Origin: Vespula vulgaris | Lineage: Eukaryota; Arthropoda; Insecta; Hymenoptera; Vespidae | Direction of reading: 5' to 3' | NCBI RefSeq assembly: GCF_905475345.1 | Contig: NC_066586.1 | Span: forward strand, 15,425,900 to 15,489,899 | DNA length: 64,000 nt | Part shown: positions 1-13,930 of the stretch, piece after piece | How positions within the stretch are numbered: position 1 is the first letter of the stretch | Layout of the letters: each line of letters opens with the position of its first letter | Notes under the pieces: model-generated | The model's database searches: none | The model's input: only the letters and a program-made list of their open reading frames with translations | What the model was told of the DNA's origin: nothing | Translations under genes and position numbers: made by a program

Positions 1-47
1 TTGGAATATTGATATTAAAAGCGAGCGAGCATTATTATTGCAAAAAA

Positions 48-97
<50 letters not shown>

Positions 98-205
98 TAA
101 AAAGTGTTTATGAGAGATAGAGAAAAAGAATTGATTTTCTTATTTTATTTTTATTTTATTTTAATATTCTATAGTTAGTTTTATTATTATATAAGAAGAC
201 GTGGT

Positions 206-238
<33 letters not shown>

Positions 239-2250
239 ATTTCTGTTTTTCTTTGTCTTCGATATATCGAAAGATCTTTATATAGATCTATTCTGCATTG
301 TTAGAACGTTTCTTTCTTATTCCATTTCTTCTTATATATCAGCTCGAATTACTTCGTACTAGAGGACCCTTGAAAATTTACAACAATTTTGTCGACGCAT
401 CTGCGGCAACGAAAATAACAAGCTTATGGGTGCTCTCTTACTGGCCTAATTTTCTCAGTCGAACGAGGGTCAATCCACAAACCGGCTCTATGTCAACTAT
501 TTCTATTGCAACAGCGATCTATTACAACTAGATCAAACAATTCTTTTAACGATAGTTATCACAAATTATTCCTAGTTAATACGAAAGGTTTTCGCAGTAA
601 AAATAAAAAAGTCGACTTCGATTATATCTCCCTGTTTTATACGAGATGATGAAAGTTCTAAAATATTTTTTCATTCACGTTTTCAAAGAACGTGAGAAAT
701 CTCTGTAATTAGTCGTTAAGATGATTCGAATAGGAAGATATAAAGAATTCGTAGAATTTTCAACGAATCACTCTTGTTCAATAACGACATCCAAAGTCCA
801 CGACTATCGACCGATTGACTGACTGACTGACTGACTGACAGACAGACTGACTAACTGACTCTTTTTCTCTCTCTCTTTTTTCTCTCTGATGATTGTTGAA
901 ATCTCCGAATGGATGCAATTCAGAACCCTATTTTAAATCGCTTTAACCATTTCCATAGAACTCTTTGTCTCTCCCTCAACCCACATTTATCCTATTATTC
1001 CGCTTTTCACGTTTTTACCTGAGTACTCTTGTCATCGTTCGCGGTTAGACGTAGGTAAGTACTTATAAAAGTTCTTTTCAATTGCACGCACATAGTACAA
1101 TTCTATTATTATCGTTATCTGGGAATTTAATGCCATCGAAGTTTTTCCTTTTTTTGGATGCCAGTAAAACTATTAAGAATGACGAAGAGCTGAAAGTTAT
1201 TCTTTTCTTTTTTGTTTTCTAATTGAAATCGCAATTTCATTATAAATTTATTATAAATTAATTGCAAATAATGAGGAGGAAATTTCTTTTTCTTTTCTTT
1301 TATTTTCGACCTATAGTCGAAGATGATCGATCATTTCGGTAATAGAAATCGATTAGAATGAAGATCGATCGACGATAATATTGTTATTGTTTATAATATT
1401 AAAAGAGAGAATCCGCGGAAAGTGGAACACTACAGAATGGAGAGGAGTTCTCTCGAGTGCGAGCGAACTTAGGAAGTAAATGATTGTGATATCTCTTAAT
1501 TAGCAGATAATTATTACTACGGACTGTTTTGCGCATCTACTAAGCGTAAATCATTTCGCGATAATTCTTCCAATAAGTTTATATCTCGGTATTAGATTCT
1601 TTTAATTTTTGGATCATTCGCAACATTCTAAACACATATTCTGTATAGTTTTATAATCGATGTTTTTATCGAAAGAAAAAGTAAAAATATATATATATAT
1701 ATATAAACAGAAAAAAAAAGAAATTTTTTCTAAGCAAAGTGTCTCTCTTTTTTCCGTTCCTAACGTTTCTCACTTCGTGTCCGATTTTTATGCGCGACGT
1801 TACCGAGAAGTATTTTCTAAGTAACGATTCTAAGCGCGCCGGCACGCAAACTTCCTTTCGCGAGTTCGAGCTGTGCTTTGCTCTGCGCTACAATGAATCG
1901 CAAGAATTCGTATAGCGAACACTAGAGAAAGAAAGAGAGATAAATAGAGAGAAAGAGAGAGATGTTATCACCGCTCTTTCTCCGGATTTCCAGTAGAGAA
2001 ATACATAGAGACACGAGATTACTCGATCGTATTGGTTAATAGTGGACTGGTTTGTATTTAAAGTTAGATCAAATTTGAAATAGATATGTTTGCGAGATAT
2101 CGTTCGAAAATATTTCAATTATCGATCGGCTTCAAAGTTCAATGAGCGAATAGAAAAATAAATGAAAATTTCATGGAAAATTTTAATTGGAACGTTTTCA
2201 TTTGCATTGAATTAAATTGAAATTTAAATTTAATATAAGGTTTAATTAAA
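1..2250. other. Non-coding DNA with microsatellites
   Basis: Contains a TA run (49-92), a CT run (206-231), a GACT tetranucleotide array (about 818-850) and a TA run (about 1687-1705). A consensus donor AGACGTAG|gtaagt lies near 1054 without a convincing exon. No open frame of mixed composition was found. Confidence 0.6.
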
Positions 2251-2368
2251 ATATTTTAATTAATATTTAGAAAATAAATTCGAATTTAAAAGAGAGAAAG
2301 AGAAAATAGTCTGTGTGTGTGTGTGTGTGTGTGCGAGTAAGAAAGAGAGATAAAGATAGAGAGAAAGA

Positions 2369-2406
<38 letters not shown>

Positions 2407-2634
2407 ATCGTGTGCAAGAAGGACTCGTAAATAAAATCTCATTCGATCTATCTACCATAAATAGATCTTTTTGCGTGACTTGACTTTTTTTTCATTTTCA
2501 TCTTGAATCTATATAAAAGATTCGCGTAACACGGTATGGCGAAATGACGTTTATTGTTTTACCAGAGACGATCGATATTAACAACGACTAATTTATCGCG
2601 ATATGGTGCTCGTAAAATATTATAAGATAGAAAA

Positions 2635-2690
<56 letters not shown>

Positions 2691-2895
2691 TACATACAAT
2701 GTTGCGTGCGTGAGCCTGCGTGAATTTAACTCGCGTGCGAGTTAAGAGAACGTGTAGGAAAAGGGAGAGCGTTGTGAAACGTCGTTTCTTCGGTCTCTCT
2801 CTCTCTCTCTTTCTTTCTCTCCTCTCACTCATTTTTTCCTTCCTTGTCTTTTTTCTTTCTCTCTATCTCTCTTTCTCTTTCTCACTCTCCTCTCT
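2250..2895. repeat. GT, GA and CT microsatellite cluster
   Basis: GT (about 2312-2333), GA (about 2342-2401), GA (about 2637-2688) and CT (about 2797-2895) tracts. Frames through these are Ser/Leu or Arg/Glu low complexity and are not genes. Confidence 0.9.
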
Positions 2896-3010
2896 CAAAA
2901 GCCGGCCGCGTTGGCAGCCGGCAGTGGCGTTAATGGGACACGCGCGTGCATTCACGCGTAAATTATGGAAATCGCCGGTGACGATTTGCGTGAGGCACTT
3001 TAACGGGATG
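2896..3010. other. GC-richer unique island
   Basis: About 115 bases with CCGGCCGCG, ACGCGCGTGC and CGCCGGTGACG words between a CT repeat and long AT-rich DNA. The composition suggests a conserved regulatory element or promoter fragment; no coding exon is evident. Confidence 0.25.
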
Positions 3011-5243
3011 TAAAGAAGGAGAGATCTAACTCTGAGAAAGGGTGGGAGAAAACATTTCTCAACGAAAAGGGATGAATTTCTTTTATGATACTATGTACGT
3101 TGTATATCGTCCCTCCTTGTTTTCATTATATTCATTAAAAATATTCAGAAAACATATAAGCTATTATATCTTTTGATCATTTTCAATAAGACGAATTTAT
3201 AAGGAAAAAAGAACAAAATTTGTTTTTGCTTTGAAAATGATAAACGTCGGAAATGTTGACATGGTTATTAATTTCGTTTATGTTCTCTTGATATATATGT
3301 AATTTTATTCTTTATTATTTTGAAAGTGATCAAAAAATTTATGGGAAAAAGAATGGTTTAATTTAAAAAATTGAACAAACGTCGTACAAATTCGTAGACG
3401 TTCATCGAATTATTAATTTCTTATATTATTTCTGTCCATCTATAAATAACTGTGTAAATATATTTCATAACATCGAGATATTTTGCTGAAGAATTACACG
3501 AATATTCAATTTAATTGAAAATAATTATTATTTTTATTTGTTATCGAATAACCAACATTTTTAATTAGTATCATAATAAAACATTTGTCTGCAAAAATAT
3601 TAATATTGTTTCGCGATCGATCGATATTCGTTTAATTCGTTTAATTATTCAAATTTATTTCCTTTGGTTGCATCTGTATGAAATAACAATTTTATTTATC
3701 TTTTGCGTTTTTGTAAAGTCGATGCTCGTGTTACGAGCTGACAAACTCGTGCAATCGTAGAAGTGATAGAGAGTTAACTTCCGTTCTAGCAAATCAAATC
3801 GTACTAGACATACTAGACGTTATAATAATTATTGCATCATGATCGAAGCTTCACCGATAGATCGATTGTTCTTTCCTTTTTCTAAAATATTACAAACTAT
3901 GTTTATACCTATGATCTTTCCAACAATGATGTGGAAACGTGCCGAATCGCTTTAGGTGAGAGCAAAAAGTGGGGTTGATGGGTGAAGGAGTCGAGCTTCT
4001 TTTAGAATAAAGAATGTCGTCAGGTAAAATGGAAGTAAGGCACACTTGAAATTTTTTGCGCTTTATCACGTCTATCGAAACACTGTGGAAAAATGATGAA
4101 AGGTGGTGAAAGGTGGTTCTGCTGGCAAAAATCGTCGTTCTCGAGTATACCCGAGTATTTTAAGTACGTCGTCGACGTGCGATGTGGTCAGCCTTTCTAT
4201 CATCTTTCTAACATATTTCGAAAGGTTCGTGGTCCTATATGGGATCGTTATCGATAAATATACGAATCGATTGCGAAGAAAATAAGAAAAAAAAAAAAAA
4301 AAATTAAATGATTTAATAATTCTATTGATGAACCTACTCGAGAATCTGATATTTTTAATAGAATAATGTATCTGACATTTTAATGGGATAATCTTTAATA
4401 TTTCATGTTTTATTTTCAATGCTATATAAAATGCTATATAAAATACATTTTTATAAAATTACTATAAGATCTTTAACATGTTCGTATAATTTACTTTTCA
4501 TGAAACAAAGGAGACATGTAAACATGGTTCGTTAAAATACTTTGAATGTTTATATGTCAGAAAGTTAATTTCATCACGTATCAGATTTTTTTCATTCATT
4601 CCGAGAATTCTATGTACAAAGTAAAGGATATTAAATTTAAAAATAAATATAATAAATATTAATTAATCGACTCTACGATAAAGATTTTCTTTCTTGTCTG
4701 CTTATAATAAAATTAACATAAATCATCGCTAAAGAAAATAAAACGATCTCTTCGAAATTAGGATAAAAAGAATGTGTTGATGTCTAAAAATTAACGATCA
4801 CTTTCACATTGAATAAAGTAAAGAATAACAAAAGTTTTAAATTAAAGATAACAACGAAGATTAATTAATCGATTCGTCTTTTGAAATCTAAATTTTATTT
4901 TGTTTAATCTGCCTATATGAAAATTAACATAAATCAATATTAGAGACAATGAAAAGTTTTGAAATAAAAATTAAAGAAAATTCTTTCATATTAAATTGAA
5001 TTCATACTTTTAAATAAAACATCTGGGAAAATATCGCATGACTCTGACGTGGGAGTTCACATTGGATTATAAAATTCATTCACGCGATTCCAGATGTTGG
5101 GTGAAATCGAGCATAAAACTTGAAGCTAAACGTCGTAGTCGTTTAGTTGTACAAAGTGCTCGATACGAGAAACGATCGGTTTGAGAGGCTAAATTAACAA
5201 ATTTTTTCGAGTTATCGAACGTGATAAAATGAAATAGGAGAGG

Positions 5244-5245
<2 letters not shown>
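3011..5245. other. AT-rich DNA, nothing recognised
   Basis: Long AT-rich stretch with an A run near 4289-4303. No gene, RNA or mobile element was seen. Confidence 0.5.
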
Positions 5246-5292
<47 letters not shown>

Positions 5293-5490
5293 CATTTTGA
5301 AGGTTTTAATGGAGTCACAACCAATGCAATAAAGTCGAGAGGAATCGCTCGTAACTCTGACTAAAATTTCACTTTGAACTGAGTGCTCTGCAAATTTAGC
5401 GTTGTACGAGTGTGTCTCTATTTAAACATGATTTTACATATACATTAAATATCAGAGTAAAAGAGAAAAAGAAAGAAAGAGAACGAAAGA

Positions 5491-5530
<40 letters not shown>
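5246..5530. repeat. Two GA microsatellites
   Basis: GA arrays at 5246-5289 and about 5491-5530, separated by about 200 bases of unique DNA. Confidence 0.9.
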
Positions 5531-5533
<3 letters not shown>

Positions 5534-7440
5534 GAAATGGTTCCACTTATCGTTGCAATATTAATCGTTTCTCCGTCAACGATTCGAACTTTAAAACGAG
5601 TAAAGTAGATCGTTTTTTATAAAATCATTAAACGGGAGAACGATCTCGAAGCGAGTTTTCGATCAAATTGCTATACCATACCAACTACTCGAGTTTATCT
5701 CGACGTTAGCTCAGTCACTTTCAAGGTAACGAATAAATTTCTTAGACATCTTTACGTAGGTGATGACACAGATACTTCTTAAGAGAGATATGATTGATAG
5801 AGTCGATACTGTTACCTACTTATATCTTATGCCACTTTCATGTGATCTTTTTATAGAGATCGATCTCGTGTCACATCGATCTTTCTTACGCAGATTTGAA
5901 TTTTCTTGTAAAATGAATAGAAGGGAGTATCGAATTAAATCGATCTGGTTATGAGCGTGAGTCGAGTATTTTTTCTTTTTTCTTTTTTTTTTCTCTCTCT
6001 TTTTTTTTCTTTTCTTTGATAATTGATTATTATTTGAAATGGATATTATAAAATTTCCCAGAGAAAATATTTCAGAGAAAATTAATCGAGTAATTTGTGT
6101 ACTTTATTTTCTATTCACTCTCTCTCTCTCTCTCTCTTTTCAATAATTAATTATTTGCAATAAAATATTACTTCAGAGAGAAAATTAATCGAGGCTTGTT
6201 GTGCACTCGATTTTTCTTTTTTTTTTTTTTTATATCATACCATATACTATCGAACCTTTTTCGTTCATTTTATAATAAATTCACGATTTTATGAAAATTC
6301 GAGCGTGCATAAGGATTTTAAAATATTAAAAAAAAAAAAATAGATATTTCGAAATGTAATAATAATAATAATAATAAAGAACAAAATATTCATGTTTTCT
6401 GTTTAAGAATAAATCGATAAAAGGACAATTTTAAATGAAGAGATTAAGAAAGGGATTTTCCTAAAGAGAAAGCAACGTAATTAAAATTTTCTCACGATGC
6501 GTCAGCCGTACATACGTATGTAGGTCCGGTTCGAGACATTCGATATCGCCTTCCTTTAATTTCGAGTCCACCTTGAGAATCCTGTGAGCGGACATCCCGT
6601 GGACTTTAATAAATGTTTTTGCTCGAGCTTGTTAAGGCCGACAACAACGAAAAAGAAGAGAGAAAGAAAGAAAGAAATTTTATTTTCCAAACTTGCTCTA
6701 CGCCAATATAGAATTATCGGGGGAATTCAGATGCAGCATGGTCAAGGTAAAATGGTTAATGAAGTGTAAGTGTACACTGTACATGCACAAAAATAAACGA
6801 ACTTCTCGTTAGTGTAGTTCTGTCCATTGTTCGGTGAACTCGCCATTTTTTATTGCATCTTCGATAACAACGATAGGATTCAATAACGAAGAAACAAAGA
6901 AAAAAAATTTCTCTTTTAATTTCGTTGATAATCGAACATTGTTATTTGTAGATGTGTCCACAAGAATACGCTGCACGTATGAAATTATTTCTAATATAAA
7001 AGTTTCACTTTTCCGGAAGATACATATCTCTTTTCTTATTTAACAGTTTTCAATCTTACGTAAAATGGTATTTCCTTTTCGATCAATCTTCTCGATGTCA
7101 TAAATCCATTTTTCCTCGCATTGTATATATGCACATGTATCATAAAATTGATCACTTCATTCGTATTTCGTAATAAATTTCGAAGCTGATTGAAAAACAA
7201 ACGAACTCTATCCAACATGAAAACTTTTCGAATATTTCTCTTCAATAATCCCCCCCCCCCAAAAAAAAGAAACGTAAAACAAACGAAATGATTAATTTCA
7301 AAACTAACTGGATGATTCCTTCTCATCTTCTAGTTTGTAATTTCAAATCGAATCAAAATAAATTATCATTGTCTTTTATATCCTAATAAACGATGTTATT
7401 CAAAACTGAGTAAATTCCGACTACGAGCGGTTAAATTATT
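5531..7440. other. Non-coding DNA
   Basis: Contains a CT run (6118-6138), AAT repeats (6355-6378) and a C10 tract (about 7250-7260). A mixed-composition patch at about 6486-6610 includes CGTACATACGTATGTA. No exon was supported. Confidence 0.5.
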
Positions 7441-8060
7441 GTTGTTATCATCATCATCATCATCATCATCGTCATCATCGTCATCATTATCATCATCATC
7501 ACTATTATTATTATAAACGTTGAGAAATTACACGCTTTTACACGTTTTCCGAGAACGTGCGTGCGTGTGTGTATGTGTGCGTGCGCGTGTGTGTATGTGT
7601 GCGTGTGAGTACGACCGATCGGTGCAGACTCATAAATTCACTCGATCATATCGACCACCGTGTAGTTGCTGCTACCGGGCTTCGTGTATGAAAGCAGAGA
7701 AGAGGAAGAGGAAGAGGAGTAGTAATAGTAAGAGGAGCAAGAGGAGGAGGAGGAAGAGAGGGAGAGGGAGGAGGAACGATGCCATCGTGGAATTAGTGTC
7801 AACGAAAAAAATTCGGGCGAACCCTTCCGGCGAAGCCGTCGCGACGCGACGCGTCGAGCTTTATGTATTTCTGGCGCGAGACGCCGTCTGCGCGTTCGTT
7901 CACGTGTGTTTTTTTCTCTCTTCTTCCCTCTAGCCCTCTTTTTTTTTCTCTTAGGCATTTTCTTTTTTTCCATTCCCCCTTCTCTCCCCTTCACCACCAT
8001 CTCTCCTTACCACCACCTCTCTCCTCCCCTATTTTTTTTTTCTTCTTCTCTTCTCTTAGT
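7441..8060. repeat. CAT, GT/GC, AGG and CT repeat cluster
   Basis: CAT/CGT trinucleotides (7449-7502), a GT/GC tract (about 7557-7605), an imperfect AGG/GAA tract (about 7690-7772) and T/C-rich DNA (about 7905-8060). A CpG-rich patch near 7815-7865 (GCCGTCGCGACGCGACGCGTCGA) separates them. Confidence 0.85.
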
Positions 8061-9319
8061 TCGTAGTTACGCTACATTTACGAACGATCTCCGCGAAGTA
8101 TGATCCTCCCTCGCGTGTATCTTTAGAATCACCGACCACCCTTTTTTTTTTTTTTGAGAGGTGTTGTTCTACGAGAGTATTGCGATCGAGAGAATTCATT
8201 TTTTCTTCTCTCGTTTTTTTTTCCTTTTTTCTGTTTTTGCTCGGTCGATTCATGTTGTCACAACAAAGTCGATTTTTATTACACATATATATGTATTTCT
8301 CGTTATCATAATATTTTTTCGTAGTTCAAACAGCTTCGAATTTTATAACGTAGAAGAAAAGAGAAGGAGAGAAAGAGAGAGAAAAGAAGATGAGAAGAGA
8401 AAAAAGTAAAAATAAAGAATTGAGAAAATTGAAATATTTTTTTCTGTCACATTTCTCAAAAGAACAAAAAGAAAGAAAAAAAAAAAGAAAAGAAAAAAGA
8501 ATCTTCATCCATCCTCCAATGGATATACTATCTCATCTGCTTCTAGTAAAGTAAACGCGCGTGGTTTATCGAAAGAACTTTTGGTAGTATATTCGCCGTA
8601 TATTTACCTCCCCGCGTGAGAGGCGCCGAAAGTGTAATTCGCCATTTTTCATCCTGTATCCTCAACGCGATCGCTTATCTTAGAGCCGACATATTTATCG
8701 TCTCAACATCAAACAGAAGACTAACCGTTTCTTTTCTTTTCTTTTCTTTTTTTTCTTTATTTCTTCGTTTTTTTTTACTCTTCTCTGCCACTAAATCATA
8801 TGAACGAGACAGGTCCGAAGACACGTCGGAAACGCAATGAGCCGTTTCTCGTCGTTTCCGTCGCGTTCTGAAAAATTTCCGAAGAATAAGATCTTCGTGT
8901 TTTCCTCTGATCAAGATTATAATAATTCAACGTTGATTAACGGACGAGATAAAAAGTTAAAAAAAAAAAATAAAATAAATAAGAAAAAAGTAACAACGAC
9001 ACCCCGAGTGAATTAATATTATGTGTGGTTAGTTGTGAATTGTTACATAAAAAAAAAAAAAAAGAAATTTAATAAAAAAATGTAACGATAATACTTTTGA
9101 AAGAAGCTACTGATCTAGTTTCAGTCTTCCATTCAATCAGTCTGAATTAACAAAGTGTCTGGAAAACGTCCGGTTGCTCTCGAAAATCTCGAAGGAAACT
9201 CCACGAGTGAAATAAAAGATTTCACGTGAGTTTTGATAAGGATAAGAGGCCGTGATAGATAAGCTGGGACGTCGAGGATGAACCTCGGAACGGCTTCTGT
9301 TTGGTATCAATGTCGAAAG
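8061..9319. other. Non-coding DNA with homopolymer tracts
   Basis: T-rich and A-rich runs. Around 8828-8872 CGTCGGAAACG and CGTTTCCGTCG form a one-mismatch inverted repeat. No gene seen. Confidence 0.45.
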
Positions 9320-9347
9320 AAAAAGAGAGAGAGAGAGAGACAGAGAA

Positions 9348-9384
<37 letters not shown>

Positions 9385-9745
9385 ATGCGCATTTGGCCAT
9401 CAACGTCCGTTACCGTAAATATTATTTCCCATCGACGTAGGGATGCTTTTTATTTCAATAACCTTCTCGAGTTATGCGCCCAACTGTCTGCAAAGTTTTG
9501 GCTCTTTTCCAAAGTACACGCAAAATGAGAAAGAGGGAAAGAGAGGGATAGAATGATAGGGGAGAGGAAGAGAGAGAGAGAGAGAGAGAGAGAAAGATTT
9601 CGAGTTATCTTCCATTGGATGAAAGTTCCAACTACGAGGAAGAGATTGAAGCGTGAAAAAGATATAAAGAGAGAAAGAGAGGGTGAGAGAGAAGGTAAGA
9701 GAGAGAGGGGGTGGGGTGAGAGGAAGGGAGGGAGCAAGAGAAATT
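9320..9745. repeat. GA microsatellite cluster
   Basis: GA arrays at about 9320-9384 and 9566-9596 and GA/GGAG-rich DNA to 9745. Confidence 0.85.
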
Positions 9746-12165
9746 TATTTTTCTATTAACTCTTAAAGATTTGTTCTTCTTTTTTTTTTTTGAAGGAAAC
9801 GATCGAGAATTCGCGATAAAAATCATAAAGGAGTAATAATCATTTCGATTATTACCAGTTAACATTTTGAACAGTTTCAATTTATAGGAATCGAGTTTCT
9901 ATAGCTTTCTCTCGTTAGCTCGTTCCGAGAAAAAATGTGCAAAAAATAAAATAAAAAAGAAAAAAAGGGAGCAATAATAGAAACACGATGGGATATTAAT
10001 ACGAGAGCCAGAGTAAACGGTTGATCGAACGATTAATTATTATTCTTAGGATTTCAACGGTCACATAGAAATTATGTTCAATACAAAGTATGTTATACGT
10101 ACGTGTGTATATGTAATTATGTATATCTATGTATGTGTGACGATCGAACATGTCGGGTTTAATCACGTGCAATTATGCATATCGATGAATTATCGGTCCA
10201 ACCGAGAAAGTATGTTACGTGTGTAATATAGTGCGTGTTAGAGTTCGATATACGTCTGATAAACGTTAGATCATTTTTTTATTATTATTTCAATTATTAT
10301 TGTTATCATTATCATCATCATCATCATCATCATCATCATTACTATCAGCCAATATTAAAGAAATTATAATATCGTAATAAATCGGTTTACTGTTTTCACG
10401 AGTGTTTAGTATGAATATACATATTTTTTTTTTACTTGTTCTTTACGGTCGAAGTCTGACACTTGTTAGCGTACAAAAATTATCGTCACCTTATCGGCGA
10501 CGTCGTCACGTCGTCGCGAGGAAACACGAGACAACGAGATGATCGTCATAAATTTTTCAGTCACTTCAAATTTCATTTTGTCAACTATAATGCAACAGAA
10601 TTGCATTGATCTACGGGGAACGAAAAAAAAATAAATAAATAAAAAAAATCACAGGATTCGATAAATCCAACAAGTTTTTCTATTTTCAGTTGACATAAAA
10701 TACAAATTCGAAAGGAAAGAAAATTTTATATTTACGACAATTGTCAATTTGACGTATACTTGAACAATTGTCTAATTATAAACGAAACAAAAAAAAACTT
10801 TTTTCTTTTTTCTAATTATAACCCATACAGCCCATAATTAATCGTCACGAATCGTAGCTGCGAATAAGAAGAAAAAAATTTGTCCTCTTATAATTATAGT
10901 CTCAAATAACTTCTCTAAAAGAAATTTAATATACACGTCATTTCTTAATGTGAATAATCATTGACGTCAATTCTTAATCTACATATCACCGTACGTGTCA
11001 AAGAAAATGAAATTGAAATTCTCTATTCTCTATCTCCGTGTAAATGACAGAGATCTTTTCCTAGAGAAGACGTTCAGTGAGGTCTTCACAAGGGGAGTTC
11101 GGATGGACGTTTTCGTTCCAAGAAGCGATGCTCGCTCCGCTCGATCGATCATGGATAATTCAATTAAGTTGGATATATCGACTCTGCCGATCGCATCTGT
11201 TCTTCCGACTAACTGGTTTAGTCGACGAGTTGACCCGATTGTTAACCCCCCTCGATGCGTGAGAGACCGCTCTTCGTCTTCGTATTCACTTCGAACGTTT
11301 CCGTTTGAAAAAGAATCAAAGATATCTCTCTTTGAGAAAGAGAAAGAGGAAGAGAAAAAGAAAGAGAGAAAGAGAGAGAGAGAGAGAGAGAGGAGATCAA
11401 CCGGTTTTCTCGATCTCACATTTTTTTCCTCGATACGATTATATTAAATCGTATTGATCATTGTAGGTTAATATAGGTTGTTATCTAAAATAAATTTATT
11501 TAGGTATCGATATATATTTCATTGTCATCAATTAATAGATCACCAATAATTGGATCATCGTATAAATCTTTTCGAGACAATTATTGCATTTATCTCTACA
11601 TAAATATAAAATAATATACGAGAGAACGATCTTGAAATAAATCGATTTATCAATATAGACATTGTTTTCATGAACGATCGATATTAGAAATACGTAATTA
11701 TATCATTACTTAAGTATAACTTTTCACTAATTAAAAATAAAATATTCATCGTATAGATATTGTTACATTAGGAAGACGTCGATTATTCTTAAAGCAAATT
11801 CATCTTGATGAATACTTAGGAATATCACGAATAATCGGATCATCGTTGAATCGATCCTTCGAGATGACAAAATTTAAATCCGATCTAAAAAGTAGATCGG
11901 ATTTTCTTTTTTACTTCTTCCTTTTCTTTTCTTTTTTCTTTCTTTTTCAGTAGATGTAAGATAATCCTGTCAATAATGTTGGTTACGTAGGATTTTCAGA
12001 GAGAAAGAAAAGAACTTGGAATATCTGGTTCTATCGTACAGTGGATGACCTTAAAGACGATTTTAGAATGCCCTTTGGTGTTGAGTGTCGATGGAGAAGG
12101 AACGTTATGGACCAAGCAGTAGAGCTTGGAGTCGTTCGTTTCTTCGTTTACCACTACTACCATCA
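9746..12165. other. Non-coding DNA
   Basis: Includes CAT repeats (about 10305-10340), a CpG patch near 10495-10525 (GGCGACGTCGTCACGTCGTCGCG) and a GA array (about 11360-11392). A mixed-composition frame at 10995-11447 ends in GA-repeat residues and has no splice context. Confidence 0.45.
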
Positions 12166-12167
12166 CC

Positions 12168-12420
12168 TTCTTTCTTTCCTTCTTTCCTTCCTTCCTTCCT
12201 TCTTTCCTTCCTTCCTTCCTTCCTTCCTTCCTTCCTTCTCTTCTTGCAGCCGATTTATGCTCAAACTCTTCAAGGTCGCGGAAAAGTTTCGAGCCCCTTC
12301 GCCGCCTCGTCGTGTTCACGAAGGCAACCTTTCGTTTTGTTCTCCATTCTTTCTTCTCTCTCTCTCTCTCTCTCTTTCGTTTGCTTACTTGCTTACTTGC
12401 TCGCTTGCTCGCTTGCTATC
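12168..12420. repeat. CCTT, CT and CTTG/CTCG tetranucleotide repeats
   Basis: CTTT/CCTT units at about 12168-12238, a CT run at about 12351-12375, and CTTA/CTTG/CTCG units at about 12380-12418. All long frames across here are repeat-driven. Confidence 0.9.
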
Positions 12421-13095
12421 GATGCTCGCCGAGGTAAAGACAATGACATTCTCCATGAGTCACCTTCCAATACCGCGAAAGGAACCATCTTTTCGAAATT
12501 GTTTCACGTTGAATATTATTCTTACGACATATTCAGGACGAATATCAAAACTAAATTTATCATCGACGATATTTTGCGAAATTACAATTATTGTTTTCTT
12601 TCCTTTTTTTATACATTTCTTTTCTCTTCTATACGATCCTCTTCCAGAGGTAATCTTTGTTTCTAAACAATTCAAATGCAATCGATATGTTATTTCATGA
12701 TACATACATACATACATATGTACATACATAGGTATTAACGTTCAAACAGACTCGTTCTAATTTCAACTAGAATAAATTAATTTCGTCTTTATCGCGAGAG
12801 ATCTGCGAGTGAATTGGAGATAGAGTAGGTTCGATGTATCGTCGGAGATAATCTTTCAGCATTTAGGTTGAAGAAACTTTTACGTCGGCACGTGTGAAAT
12901 GATGAAAGGAATCGATCGAGATGTTCGATTTCACGGTTACGAGAGTCAACGTACTTTGACAGGAAGAGAAGTCAGGAAAGACGATGAGAAAGGGACGATG
13001 ATTCGGGCCAAACCGAATTTCGGAAGATTTACGAATGGCTCACGTGGTTTTCTTTTTTTTTTCGATTCTTACATTCACGTGAGTCGCACACACAA
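12421..13095. other. Non-coding DNA
   Basis: Unique AT-rich sequence with a short CATA repeat near 12701-12730. No exon was supported. Confidence 0.45.
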
Positions 13096-13130
<35 letters not shown>

Positions 13131-13151
13131 TATAGAGAGATAGAGAGAAAA

Positions 13152-13182
<31 letters not shown>

Positions 13183-13465
13183 GACAGAGAGCTCGAAGAG
13201 CCAGTCGCACGGGTTGTGAAACAGTGTCAGTGACCGACAGCCTAAGGCCACCAGACCGCCTTGCACAGAAGATCGTCTCAAAGCAACTTAAGTATCGTTC
13301 ACACCAGAAAAAAGTCTTCGATCCTTTCGGGTTTACGTTCGAGTCAGCTTAAAGCTTTACTTTTCTTGCTGCGATCGTTTCGATCAAAGTGCTTCTTGAC
13401 TCTTCCTGTGTCCCTTTCTCTTTCTCCACCCCCTCCTCTCTCTCACTCTTTCTCTTTCATGTATG

Positions 13466-13496
<31 letters not shown>

Positions 13497-13871
13497 GTAT
13501 ACATTATCTTCATCTCTCTGTCTTTCTCTCTATCTTTCAATCTAATAGATGAGGGAGGATGAAGTAGAGATATCGAAGGTGCCGATGATGACTAGGCGTA
13601 AAACGTCAAGCCAATTCGATCAGCTTCTTAGAATATCCATATATATACATATACACATATATATACACTACATATGTATGTATATATATATATATATATA
13701 TAGACGTATAGGTATATCTGTATACATGTGTATGTTTATATATGTGTATCTCATGACTTGGAACGTTGCGTACTGTCTCGTAGAAATGTTGCATCATTAA
13801 AAGCCACTGTACGCTCGTGCAATTCTTTTTTAAGTAAATTACGAGAATATTTTTTTTCTTTCCTTTTCTTT

Positions 13872-13926
<55 letters not shown>

Positions 13927-13930
13927 ATCT
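13096..13930. repeat. GA, GTAT, TA and CT microsatellites
   Basis: GA (13096-13182), GTAT/TA (about 13461-13500), TA (about 13677-13702) and a pure CT run (about 13877-13924). Between them, 13185-13300 is a unique mixed-composition patch. Confidence 0.9.

Noticed and set aside
2260..2458. Ser/Leu-rich and Arg/Glu-rich frames over GA/CT repeats here and throughout the window
   Set aside because: They are translations of dinucleotide repeats, without varied composition or splice context.
10995..11447. 150-codon + frame with a mixed N-terminal half
   Set aside because: The other strand is equally open, the C-terminus is GA repeat, and no promoter or splice signal accompanies it.
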